Assembly: GCA_937872445.1 (NCBI GenBank)
Contig: CALMSL010000008.1
Span: forward strand, 1-32,164
Reading direction: 5' to 3'
Source: an uncultured Microbacteriaceae bacterium
Lineage (GTDB): Bacteria; Actinomycetota; Actinomycetes; Actinomycetales; Microbacteriaceae
DNA: 32,164 nt
In this document: positions 1-6,499 of the stretch, one piece after another
Layout of the letters: the number at the start of each line of letters is the position of its first letter
How positions within the stretch are numbered: position 1 is the stretch's first letter
Position numbers and translations under genes: made by a program
The notes under the pieces: generated by a model
What the model saw: the letters and a program-made list of their open reading frames with translations, nothing else
Databases searched by the model: none
What the model was told of the DNA's origin: nothing

Positions 1-434
1 TTTCCGCCCTTCAAACCGATGAGTTCGAGCTTGTACGGCTCAGCGGCGAGCTCGTTTCGTGCCTCAGCTTCCGTGACGACCCGGCGCCGGAACTGCTGGC
101 CCTGCTTGATGATGGCGGCCATGGCTTTGTCGATTGCTTTGAGGTTCTCCGGGGTGAACGGCTCCTCCACGTCGAAGTCGTAGTAGAAGCCGTCGGTGAT
201 GGGCGGGCCGATGCCGAGCTTCGCATCCGGGTTGATGGACTGCACCGCCTGCGCCATGACGTGGGCGGCGGAGTGCCGCAGGATGTTCAGGCCGTCGGGC
301 GAGTCGATGCTGACCGGTTCGACGGTATCTGCATCCGTCGTCGTCGTCGCCAGATCCTTCAATTCGCCGTTGACCCACATCGCGACGATGCTGCGGTCCC
401 CAAAGAGGTCGAATCCGGTTTTCTGGCTGCTCAT
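1..434 (-). CDS. thrS: Threonine-tRNA ligase, N-terminal part (cut by window start)
   Basis: Cytosolic class II synthetase that charges tRNA-Thr. Only the first 144 codons are in the window; the frame runs off the left edge. The visible part has a short, degenerate TGS-like start (VNGELKDL near residue 20), then the N2 editing domain with its HxxxH signature ([14 protein letters not shown]), [15 protein letters not shown] and the following acidic linker, all typical of bacterial ThrRS. The start chosen is ATG at 434. It has no good Shine-Dalgarno, but TAAAGT lies 7 nt before it, so the message may be leaderless. An alternative ATG at 539 is in the same open frame and would add 35 basic, low-complexity residues; its nearest AGGAG is too far away to be convincing. 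The family call is secure and the exact start less so. Confidence 0.93.
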   Translation of the reverse strand, partial: MSSQKTGFDLFGDRSIVAMWVNGELKDLATTTTDADTVEPVSIDSPDGLNILRHSAAHVMAQAVQSINPDAKLGIGPPITDGFYYDFDVEEPFTPENLKAIDKAMAAIIKQGQQFRRRVVTEAEARNELAAEPYKLELIGLKGG

Positions 435-661
435 TCCATCAACTTTAGCGGCGGACAGCGTGTCGGATTTCTGGGAGGCGCGCGCCGAACCGCCCTTTCG
501 CCCGCGAACCCCCGAAGTGGGGTGCTGAGCATGCGTCATGAATGCCGTCCACGTGGGTCTCCTCTATCGGGAAACGCTTTCCTGTCGCCCGGTTTCGGCC
601 GGCGCAGGGGAGCAACCTGCCGGGTCCGATAGTGCCCTGTGTCGTTTCGGTCCCGGCGGAT
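435..661 (-). other. thrS upstream region with nested inverted repeats
   Basis: Non-coding apart from the possible thrS extension. CTATCGG (564-570) and CCGATAG (626-632) form perfect 7-base arms around a GC-rich interior that contains GCAGG...CCTGC and CCGG-rich pairings, so a folded leader RNA is possible. The interior also holds GGAAACGCTTTCC (570-582), a short dyad resembling a LacI-type operator. Nearer the gene, ACCCC/GGGGT (around 508-524) can form a small hairpin. I could not match the region to a T-box or any riboswitch consensus I know. Confidence 0.3.
442..447 (-). promoter_or_regulatory. Putative -10 box of thrS (leaderless start)
   Basis: Read on the minus strand, TAAAGT is followed by seven bases and then the ATG at 434. 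This matches the actinobacterial pattern for leaderless transcripts (TANNNT 6-7 nt before the start codon). No clear -35 was seen. This is inferred from spacing only. Confidence 0.4.
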
Positions 662-686
662 CCCCTCCCTGCTTACTCGGGAGGGG
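662..686 (-). terminator. GC-rich hairpin after the glycosyltransferase operon
   Basis: CCCCTCCC (662-669) and GGGAGGGG (679-686) form a perfect 8-bp stem with a 9-nt loop, starting 12 nt after the stop codon of the membrane-protein gene. There is no U-run. A second small stem, GGGGG/CCCCC, at 683-695 would compete with it. Probably a transcription end or 3' stabilising hairpin. Confidence 0.45.
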
Positions 687-698
687 GTCCACCCCCGG

Positions 699-1892
699 TT
701 AGTGGAGCTGACCCGGCAGGACCGCGCCGATCGAGTTCATCCATTCGTGGACGATGGGTCTGTCGATGGCCGTCATCCAGGCGATCAGGATCTGTGCCAC
801 CGCGACGACGTCGACGAGGATGTTCGTGATCGGGGTTCTGGCCGTGGGGATGAGGGCGATCGCGAGCAGGATCATCATGATGTACGTGTTGCCTGCTGAG
901 CCGGGCGGCAGCAGCCCCACGACGTACGCACCGAGCAACGCGAGGAACACGAGGCTCGACACGATGATTGCTCCGGGCCGGCGCACGATGAGCGCGATCA
1001 TCCACGCGCTGACAACCGGTGCAAGGAGAAGCCACCCGGTCGGCGTGCCGAAAATGCCCACGAGGGTGGACAGCCGCTCCCCCGATCCCTGAATGAGCTC
1101 CTGGCCGAGCGGCCCGGCCGGCCGACCCAGAAAAATGAGGTTCAGCAGGATGATCGACGCGAGCGCCCCGAGGGTCGGATACACGATCACGAGGACGTTG
1201 GCACGGCGAGCTCCCGGTTGGTGGGCACGCGAATGCTGGAGGAACGGCGATGCCAGGGCGGCGGTCGCGACGTACAGCAACCCGCTGAGGTCGCTCAGCG
1301 CCGCGAGCATCATGAGCAGTCCGGCGCGGAATCCGGACTGGGTGTTCCCCCAGACCACGAAGCGCACGACGTGCGTGAGCGCGTTTCCGAAGAATGCGAG
1401 ACCGAGGAAGGCGGGCAGGTTTTCGATCGCCATGAAGAAGAACAGCGGGTTGCCGGCCAGCGCCAGCATGAGGATGATCGTCGTCGACTTCGGGACGCGG
1501 CGCTGCACGAGAATCGTGAGGACACGTTGCAGGAGCACGCCGGCCAGCAGCGCACCGAGAATTCCCAGGCCCAGCCGACCGCCCGGCATCACCGCCGCCA
1601 GCAGGGACGAAATGGGCGGATAGATTGTGCTCAGCCACGTCGCGTCGACGCTGTTCCACGGGATGCTCAGCACGTGTTCGGCGAGCTGCGCGTTTCGGCT
1701 TGCGCCGAGCGGTGTCGGGTTCGCGGACGAGAGGAACGCCGCGATCAGGAATGGCACCGAGAATCCCAACCGCAGAAGCCACCGGGCAACCGGGTCGCGC
1801 GGGTAGGGGTCCAGGCGGGTACGCGGCGGGCGCCTCAGGTCTCGCGACCGCGGCCTCAGCGCGGCAGGCGTGTGCAGCTCAACCGTGGACAT
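699..1892 (-). CDS. Polytopic membrane protein, possibly a GT-C-type glycosyltransferase
   Basis: A 397-residue protein with a basic cytoplasmic N-terminus (about 35 residues) and then roughly nine to ten hydrophobic segments to the C-terminus. I do not recognise a named family. SVDATWLSTIYPPISSLLA (about residues 81-99), an acidic residue in the first external loop followed by an aromatic/proline stretch, and NPLFFFMAIENLPAF (about 148-162) recall polyprenyl-phosphate-dependent GT-C membrane glycosyltransferases. That is an inference, not an assignment. The ATG at 1892 lies inside the end of the upstream GT2 gene (14-bp overlap), so the two are translationally coupled and probably work on the same surface glycan. 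An in-frame TTG at 1970 lies much further inside the GT2 gene and is unlikely to be the start. Confidence 0.75.
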   Translation of the reverse strand: MSTVELHTPAALRPRSRDLRRPPRTRLDPYPRDPVARWLLRLGFSVPFLIAAFLSSANPTPLGASRNAQLAEHVLSIPWNSVDATWLSTIYPPISSLLAAVMPGGRLGLGILGALLAGVLLQRVLTILVQRRVPKSTTIILMLALAGNPLFFFMAIENLPAFLGLAFFGNALTHVVRFVVWGNTQSGFRAGLLMMLAALSDLSGLLYVATAALASPFLQHSRAHQPGARRANVLVIVYPTLGALASIILLNLIFLGRPAGPLGQELIQGSGERLSTLVGIFGTPTGWLLLAPVVSAWMIALIVRRPGAIIVSSLVFLALLGAYVVGLLPPGSAGNTYIMMILLAIALIPTARTPITNILVDVVAVAQILIAWMTAIDRPIVHEWMNSIGAVLPGQLH

Positions 1893-3582
1893 GGCTGGTG
1901 AGTCCGTGATCCGTTTTTTCCCAGTAGTGGGGTTTGGTGATGAGCTGCCACAGCCCCTTGTACGCGGCAAGGGAATGCAGAATCCAGTACACGGGGTTGA
2001 GCATTGCCCACCAGATCAACCCGAATGTTCCCCTCTTGAACGGTCCCATCATGGACAGGTAGACCATGATCGATGTGCCGATGACGAAGTTGAGCAGACA
2101 CAGCCACAGCAGCCACCACGGGAAAACCTGGTTGAGCACCTCGGTCGGGATGAACACGGTGAACAGCGTGAGCACGTAGAACGGGATCACCCCGAGGAAC
2201 GTGGCGGGCGTTCCGCCGATGAGCAGCGCGAACGAGGCGAAGCGCACCAAACCGATCTGGCGGAGCAGCGCCCTCGGCGACCGCGCGTGAACCAAAGCCG
2301 TCTGCAGGTAGCCCTTGATCCAGCGGCTGCGTTGCCGGATGAAATTCCTGACCGAGGTGTTTGCTTCCTCCATCGTGGTCGAGTTGACGACCCCCACCCG
2401 GTACCCGAGCGCACTGGCGCGAATGCCGAGATCCGCGTCCTCCGTCACGTTGAATGGATCCCAGCCGCCAAGCTCGTTCAGGGCGCTCGTGCGGAAATGG
2501 TTTGATGTGCCTCCGAGCGGGATGGGGAGTCCGGCCGCTTCCAGGCCCGGCAGCATGTAGTCGAACCAATAGTTGTACTCCAGCGTGAACATGCGCGTGA
2601 GGATGTTCTCGTCGGCGTTGAAGTAGTTCAGCGCCGCCTGCACGCAGATCGTGTCCTCGCCGCCACGCTCGAAAGCGATGAGCGCCTTTTTGAGCTGGTC
2701 GGGTTCCGGGTTGTCTTCCGCGTCGTAGATGACCACGAAGTCCCCGGTCGCGAAGAACAGGCCGACGTTGCACGCCCGCGGTTTGGTTTGCGGTACTCCG
2801 CGCGGGATCGTGACGATTCGGAAGTTGTCGGGCGGGCTCGCCGACTCCAGCGCGTCCCGAGTTTCGGCGTCGTCCTCCTCGAGCAGGATCAGCACCTCGA
2901 GTTTGTGTTTCGGGTAGTCCAGTTTGCCGAGATTCCCCACGAGCTGGGCCACGATGTTCGCTTCCTTGAACACGGGTACCAGCACGGTGTACACGGGAAG
3001 GTCGCTGTCTGACAGCGCCTCGACCTCGGCGTCGCTGATCCGCTCTACCACGTCGTATTTCGCGCCGCGAAGGGCAACGAAGAACTTGAAGGCGGTGCCG
3101 GCCAGGAATGCGAGACTGCCCGCGGCAACCAGCCCGGTGACGGTGGGCCACGGCCACAGCACTGCGCTGGCCAGCAGGAGGATGAGCGCAATCGTCCCGC
3201 CGATTTTCTGCCCGCGCGAGAGCACTGTCCGTGCCGAGAGTTTCGGGCTTTGCTTCCAGAGGTTGTTGGCGGCGTCGTCCGCTATGGCGCCGCGATAAAT
3301 CCGCAGGATGGCATGTTTGAGGCCCCACGGCGTGGTCGCCGCAAAATCGATTCCACCGCTGAACTGAGCGCGTAGACGGGCGATCAGTGCAGCATCTGGT
3401 GTGCGGGCGAGCGCAATCTGCGTTACGTCGCCTGCGGTTCGGCGAAGCGGCATCCAGCCTTCGGCGATGAGAACCTGCCCGGAGTGTTCGCGCACCAACT
3501 CGTCATCGATGGTGCTCGGCGTCATGTCCGCCTTCGGCAGCGCGAGTGGCGCAATTCGTTCCGCAAACCCTGTGCCAACCAT
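1879..3582 (-). CDS. Membrane-bound family 2 glycosyltransferase with MshEN-like N-terminal region
   Basis: A 567-residue processive-type GT2 enzyme that would transfer a sugar from a nucleotide donor at the inner face of the membrane. Residues about 25-100 look like the N-terminal MshEN/GspE-type domain often fused to such enzymes. Two membrane segments follow (about 127-145 and 150-170). The catalytic domain starts at VYTVLVPVFKEANIV (about 197-211), with DAED (287-290, donor/metal site), TED (380-382, acceptor base) and QRSRW (417-421, QxxRW). Four or so membrane helices close the protein (about 445-545). Start: ATG at 3582, preceded by a G-rich Shine-Dalgarno; ATG at 3525 with GAAGG upstream is an alternative, and a TTG at 3606 is less likely. 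The product polymer cannot be deduced. Confidence 0.88.
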   Translation of the reverse strand: MVGTGFAERIAPLALPKADMTPSTIDDELVREHSGQVLIAEGWMPLRRTAGDVTQIALARTPDAALIARLRAQFSGGIDFAATTPWGLKHAILRIYRGAIADDAANNLWKQSPKLSARTVLSRGQKIGGTIALILLLASAVLWPWPTVTGLVAAGSLAFLAGTAFKFFVALRGAKYDVVERISDAEVEALSDSDLPVYTVLVPVFKEANIVAQLVGNLGKLDYPKHKLEVLILLEEDDAETRDALESASPPDNFRIVTIPRGVPQTKPRACNVGLFFATGDFVVIYDAEDNPEPDQLKKALIAFERGGEDTICVQAALNYFNADENILTRMFTLEYNYWFDYMLPGLEAAGLPIPLGGTSNHFRTSALNELGGWDPFNVTEDADLGIRASALGYRVGVVNSTTMEEANTSVRNFIRQRSRWIKGYLQTALVHARSPRALLRQIGLVRFASFALLIGGTPATFLGVIPFYVLTLFTVFIPTEVLNQVFPWWLLWLCLLNFVIGTSIMVYLSMMGPFKRGTFGLIWWAMLNPVYWILHSLAAYKGLWQLITKPHYWEKTDHGLTSHVHG

Positions 3583-3764
3583 CCCCGACCCCCCATCGGT
3601 CCCCAACGTCGTACTAGGTAGGGAAGCGTTTGTGCCGGGCTGAAACTGGTGGTGTGCGCTCCGTGAGGATTCGCATCGGGACTGCCATTCTATGTGACGT
3701 GGATGCCGGATTCACGGGGTTCCGACGTCCCAGTCCGGGGGTATCGGGCGGGGGAATTGGGGCG

Positions 3765-4358
3765 TCAGTGAATGCCCGCCACGACGTAGAGCATGGGTTC
3801 CAGGTTCGCGCTGAACAGATCTGCTGGCAGCGACTCGCGCGCGAGACGATCGGTCGTCAGGTGATCTATCGCATCAACTTCGTACTCGTTGGTTGGAACG
3901 CTCTTGTCTGAGCTGTAGAAACTGTGCTCCGTTTTCGGGTCAACGTTCTGGGAATCGTTTCGCACGTAGCCGGCCGCTTCGAGAATCGTGGCGAGCGCGT
4001 CGTACACCGTGCTGTCGCTCGCGGGAATGAGCACATGCGCGGCCTTCTGATCCGCGCTGACAAAACACCCGGTATCGAGGACGTTCGCCGAAAGCCCCTG
4101 AACTCCGATGATTTTCATGGGATCGACCGCGACGTAGGTGAAGGCCGCCCCCTGCGATTTCGACTGATCGGTGAAACTTTTCGCCACAGCTGCGCAGTTC
4201 AGGGATGTCGGCGCCGGAGCGGCAGTTGGGGCAGCACTTGTGGTTCCAGCGTCAGTGCCTCCGCCGGAACTGGCGGCGGAACACCCGGTCAAAGCCACGA
4301 GGATGGCGGGGATTGCGACAAGAAATCGAAGGGCTGAACGCGAGTGCATTGTGACCAT
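3765..4358 (-). CDS. Small secreted lipoprotein of unknown function
   Basis: A 197-residue protein with a classic lipoprotein signal: basic MHSRSALR, a hydrophobic core, then LTGC with Cys26 as the lipidation site. A Ser/Ala/Gly/Thr/Pro-rich linker (about 27-50) leads to a globular domain of about 145 residues with two cysteines (in SLNCAAVAK and LDTGCFVSA) that could form a disulfide outside the membrane. No family recognised. Start: ATG at 4358, with ATG at 4349 also possible. A good promoter lies 32 nt upstream. It stands alone between the tRNA cluster and the glycosyltransferase operon, with 182 bp on its 3' side. Confidence 0.82.
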   Translation of the reverse strand: MVTMHSRSALRFLVAIPAILVALTGCSAASSGGGTDAGTTSAAPTAAPAPTSLNCAAVAKSFTDQSKSQGAAFTYVAVDPMKIIGVQGLSANVLDTGCFVSADQKAAHVLIPASDSTVYDALATILEAAGYVRNDSQNVDPKTEHSFYSSDKSVPTNEYEVDAIDHLTTDRLARESLPADLFSANLEPMLYVVAGIH

Positions 4359-4389
4359 GATCGGGCCTGATTTCGCTGAGGGTGAGCAG

Positions 4390-4418
4390 ATGCTAGCAGC
4401 GTCCTGAGGCGAACTCAA
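4390..4418 (-). promoter_or_regulatory. Promoter of the lipoprotein gene
   Basis: On the minus strand a -35 TTGAGT (4418-4413), a 17-nt spacer and a -10 TAGCAT (4395-4390) match a housekeeping sigma promoter. The expected start of transcription is about 25-32 nt before the ATG at 4358. Confidence 0.5.
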
Positions 4419-4440
4419 TGGGTCGGGAATGCCGAATTCG

Positions 4441-4515
4441 TGGTGGGCGATACTGGGATCGAACCAGTGACCTCTTCCGTGTCAGGGAAGCGCGCTACCG
4501 CTGCGCCAATCGCCC
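4441..4515 (-). tRNA. tRNA-Val (anticodon GAC)
   Basis: Complete cloverleaf of 75 nt with encoded CCA. Acceptor GGGCGAT pairs with ATCGCCC, the D arm is GCGC...GCGC, the anticodon stem CTTCC/GGAAG encloses loop CTGACAC (GAC), and the T loop is TTCGATC. It is the last of three tRNAs transcribed together (Gly, Cys, Val). It is very similar to the oppositely oriented tRNA-Val(CAC) at 4845-4917. Confidence 0.97.
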
Positions 4516-4528
4516 AGGTTGTCACACC

Positions 4529-4602
4529 TGGAGGTGGAGACGGGATTCGAACCCGTGTGGACGGCTTTGCAGGCCGCTGCCTATCCTCTCGGCCACTCCA
4601 CC
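4529..4602 (-). tRNA. tRNA-Cys (anticodon GCA)
   Basis: 74 nt including encoded CCA. Acceptor GGTGGAG pairs with CTCCACC, with discriminator U73, a known identity element for tRNA-Cys. Anticodon loop CTGCAAA (GCA), T loop TTCGAAT. It lies between tRNA-Gly and tRNA-Val(GAC) in the same transcription unit. Confidence 0.97.
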
Positions 4603-4642
4603 ATTCACAGGAGACGCCAGCGAGGCTGACACTTCCCACTCG

Positions 4643-4714
4643 AGCGGATGACGAGATTCGAACTCGCGACCCCAACCTTGGCAAGGTTGTGCGCTACCAC
4701 TGCGCCACATCCGC
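4643..4714 (-). tRNA. tRNA-Gly (anticodon GCC)
   Basis: Acceptor GCGGATG pairs with CATCCGC. Anticodon stem CAACC/GGTTG encloses TTGCCAA (GCC), and the T loop is TTCGAAT. The CCA end is not encoded (the genome has CGA there), unlike its two downstream neighbours, so it depends on CCA-adding enzyme. First tRNA of the minus-strand cluster. Confidence 0.97.
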
Positions 4715-4720
4715 ATTCGA

Positions 4721-4773
4721 CACGCATTTCTGCGTGCTTAGAGACTCTAGCTTAGCCGTGCGACTCAAGACAA
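4721..4773 (-). promoter_or_regulatory. Probable promoter and leader hairpin of the Gly-Cys-Val tRNA operon
   Basis: On the minus strand, TTGTCT (4773-4768), an 18-nt spacer and TAGAGT (4749-4744) are a plausible promoter. Between it and tRNA-Gly, CACGCA/TGCGTG arms (4736-4721) enclose a GAAA tetraloop, forming a small stable hairpin in the 5' leader that RNase P would remove. Confidence 0.4.
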
Positions 4774-4844
4774 TTCTCACGCGGAGTGTGACAAAACCCG
4801 GTGCCCAACGTGTGGCAAGATTGACGAGCCGACAGTTTCGGCGC

Positions 4845-4917
4845 GGGCGATTGGCGCAGTTGGTAGCGCGCTTCCTTCACACGGAAGAGGTCATCAGTTC
4901 GAGTCTGGTATCGCCCA
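4845..4917 (+). tRNA. tRNA-Val (anticodon CAC)
   Basis: 73-nt cloverleaf without encoded CCA. Acceptor GGGCGAT/ATCGCCC, anticodon stem CTTCC/GGAAG with loop TTCACAC (CAC), T arm ATCAG/CTGGT with loop TTCGAGT. It reads valine codon GTG, while the GAC isoacceptor on the other strand reads GTC/GTT. Its 3' third overlaps, in antisense, the last codons of the Nudix gene that ends at 4894. Confidence 0.96.
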
Positions 4918-5472
4918 CCCACTTCGAGATCCAACCGCGTCACGCAGAATGCGTGAGAGCGCCAGCATGTCTGCCTCTCCCGCCAAAAGGTCCAGAGCAT
5001 CAAGGGCGGGAAGAACACCGCGCTCGATGTGATGCTCGTTCTCGTCGAGATCCAGTTCCGCTGCCAGGCGCACCAGGGCCACCTCGCCCACAAGAACGTT
5101 GAACTGTGGGTGCGGGATGTGCGGTCGAAATGGGTACGGCGAATCGTTCGTGCAGCGCACAGCGCCAATCGTGCGAAACGCCCCAGCAACTCCCCCAATT
5201 TCCTCGCGCAACTCCCGCGCAAGGCAGTCGTCAAGGCTCTCCCCCGGCTCCCGAGTGCCTCCCGGTATCTCCCACCCAGAATCCGAACTTCGAAGGAGAA
5301 CGACGCCGTCGTTCCACCACGGCAAAACGTGGATGCTGGCCACCAGGTCAAGATCTCTGGCGGTCACCTCCGGATCGAAAGTGCCGTGAACCGCGCCCCA
5401 TCGGATGCGAGCACCAGCATGTGCCAACATCCTGCCGTCCACATGACGCGCACACACAGAGTCCGCGATCAT
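4894..5472 (-). CDS. Nudix hydrolase, coupled to the Amt-like gene
   Basis: A 192-residue protein with a central Nudix fold. The Nudix box runs from G72 to G93: G-x5-E (E78), seven residues, then RELREEIG, so the metal-binding glutamates are present. Nudix enzymes hydrolyse nucleoside diphosphates linked to another moiety; the substrate here cannot be told. It has an N-terminal extension of about 45 residues (ARIRWGAVHGTF...) and an acidic C-terminal part (AELDLDENEHH). The ATG at 5472 overlaps the TGA of the Amt-like gene (ATGA), supporting this start and coupled translation. The last seven codons lie antisense to tRNA-Val(CAC), an unusual overlap. It is the last gene of the amtB unit. Confidence 0.87.
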   Translation of the reverse strand: MIADSVCARHVDGRMLAHAGARIRWGAVHGTFDPEVTARDLDLVASIHVLPWWNDGVVLLRSSDSGWEIPGGTREPGESLDDCLARELREEIGGVAGAFRTIGAVRCTNDSPYPFRPHIPHPQFNVLVGEVALVRLAAELDLDENEHHIERGVLPALDALDLLAGEADMLALSRILRDAVGSRSGWAIPDSN

Positions 5473-6455
5473 CGGCGCAACCGGCCACGCAGCGGCAGAA
5501 CGAGCAGCAACGACACGATTCCCGCGAAGAGCAGTGAGACTCCGACAACCAACGCTTGATGGGCGAGCAGCGCCGGTTGCCCCGAATACACAAACCCGAC
5601 ATCCAGGCCGAAAATCCCCAGGAACAGCATCCCGGTAATGCCGCCGATCAACAGCGGCGTCGCCAGCCGCCAGGCGGCCGATGCGCCGCGAAACGCCGCC
5701 TCGGCGACCGCACCGGCGAGAAGTCCAAGGATGAGGGCAGACACGGTTTCGAGGTACGCGCTCGTCGCGAGCGCAGCCGCGGTTCCCGCGAGCGTTCCTG
5801 CGCCGAGCCCTTCGCGAGTGTTGCGGCCGCGCTTCACCCGCTCGATCCCGGCCGCCGCCAGAATCGCGATCGCCGGAGTCATGAGCATGTGCAGCGCGAT
5901 GGCAGGCGTCAACTCGTCGAGACGCAGTTCCAGGCCGACCGCGCACGCCAGGGCGGCAACGGCCACGAGCATCGCCCCCCTCAGGGCGAGGACCCGCTCA
6001 CCCACCGCACTCGTGCCCGATACCAGCGCGACCACCGTCAGGAAGCCGCCGGCGCCGATCGCCGCCGGGAGCGCTCCCGCGAAGTCGAGGCTGCCCACCT
6101 CCCGGTACAGCCACGTTCCGCCGCCCCCGAACACGACGAGGGCAAGAGGCAGGAAGATCAACAGGTTGAACCCTGCCAGCAGCGTGGCCCTGAGGCGTAG
6201 TACCTCCATCCGCTCGGCCAGTGCCGCGGCAACACCGGTCCCGACCACAAGACCAAGAACGGGCACCAGTACCGCGAAACCTCCCGGGAGCGCGCCAGTC
6301 AGCCCCGACACAACGCCAACACCAAGCCACAGGGCGGAAAGGAGGGCAACGTCCGGGGTCAATTTCGACCAGGTTCCCCCCGTGTACAGAACCATCCCCG
6401 GGACTCCGGCAAGCGTGACGACGGCGCACGCCAGATAGAGGATCGGGTCAGCCAC
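5469..6455 (-). CDS. Divergent Amt-family membrane protein lacking the pore histidines
   Basis: A 328-residue, very hydrophobic protein with about ten to eleven membrane segments. It aligns by eye with the adjacent AmtB at several landmarks: VPGMVLYTGG (18-27) with TPGVAFFYGG; SLDFAGALPAA (122-132) with VIDYAGGTAVH; the AGT...ALILGLLAGAV stretch (about 223-250); and LLIGGITGMLFLGIFG (268-283) with HMIGGLLGTIYLGFFA. The structural aspartate is kept (D124), but the twin pore histidines are Ala132 and Leu268, and the soluble loops are much shorter. A normal ammonium channel is therefore unlikely; a sensor, regulatory subunit or other transporter is possible. Start is GTG at 6455 with GGAGA almost adjacent; an in-frame stop lies just upstream. 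It sits 44 bp after amtB. Confidence 0.72.
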   Translation of the reverse strand: MADPILYLACAVVTLAGVPGMVLYTGGTWSKLTPDVALLSALWLGVGVVSGLTGALPGGFAVLVPVLGLVVGTGVAAALAERMEVLRLRATLLAGFNLLIFLPLALVVFGGGGTWLYREVGSLDFAGALPAAIGAGGFLTVVALVSGTSAVGERVLALRGAMLVAVAALACAVGLELRLDELTPAIALHMLMTPAIAILAAAGIERVKRGRNTREGLGAGTLAGTAAALATSAYLETVSALILGLLAGAVAEAAFRGASAAWRLATPLLIGGITGMLFLGIFGLDVGFVYSGQPALLAHQALVVGVSLLFAGIVSLLLVLPLRGRLRR

Positions 6456-6499
6456 TCTCCATGACTACCACGAAGGCGGCCCCGCCACGTCACGAATTT

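Noticed and set aside
570-582. LacI-type operator GGAAACGCTTTCC
   Set aside because: Only five-base arms, no sugar genes nearby, and it lies inside a larger GC-rich fold; kept only as a note in the thrS upstream region.
560-635. Known riboswitch or T-box upstream of thrS
   Set aside because: None of the conserved cores I know (T-box, cobalamin, SAM, ZTP, ydaO) could be matched.
4440-5102. Open frames running through the tRNA genes on both strands
   Set aside because: They translate tRNA sequence, giving typical artefact peptides; the tRNA structures explain the region.
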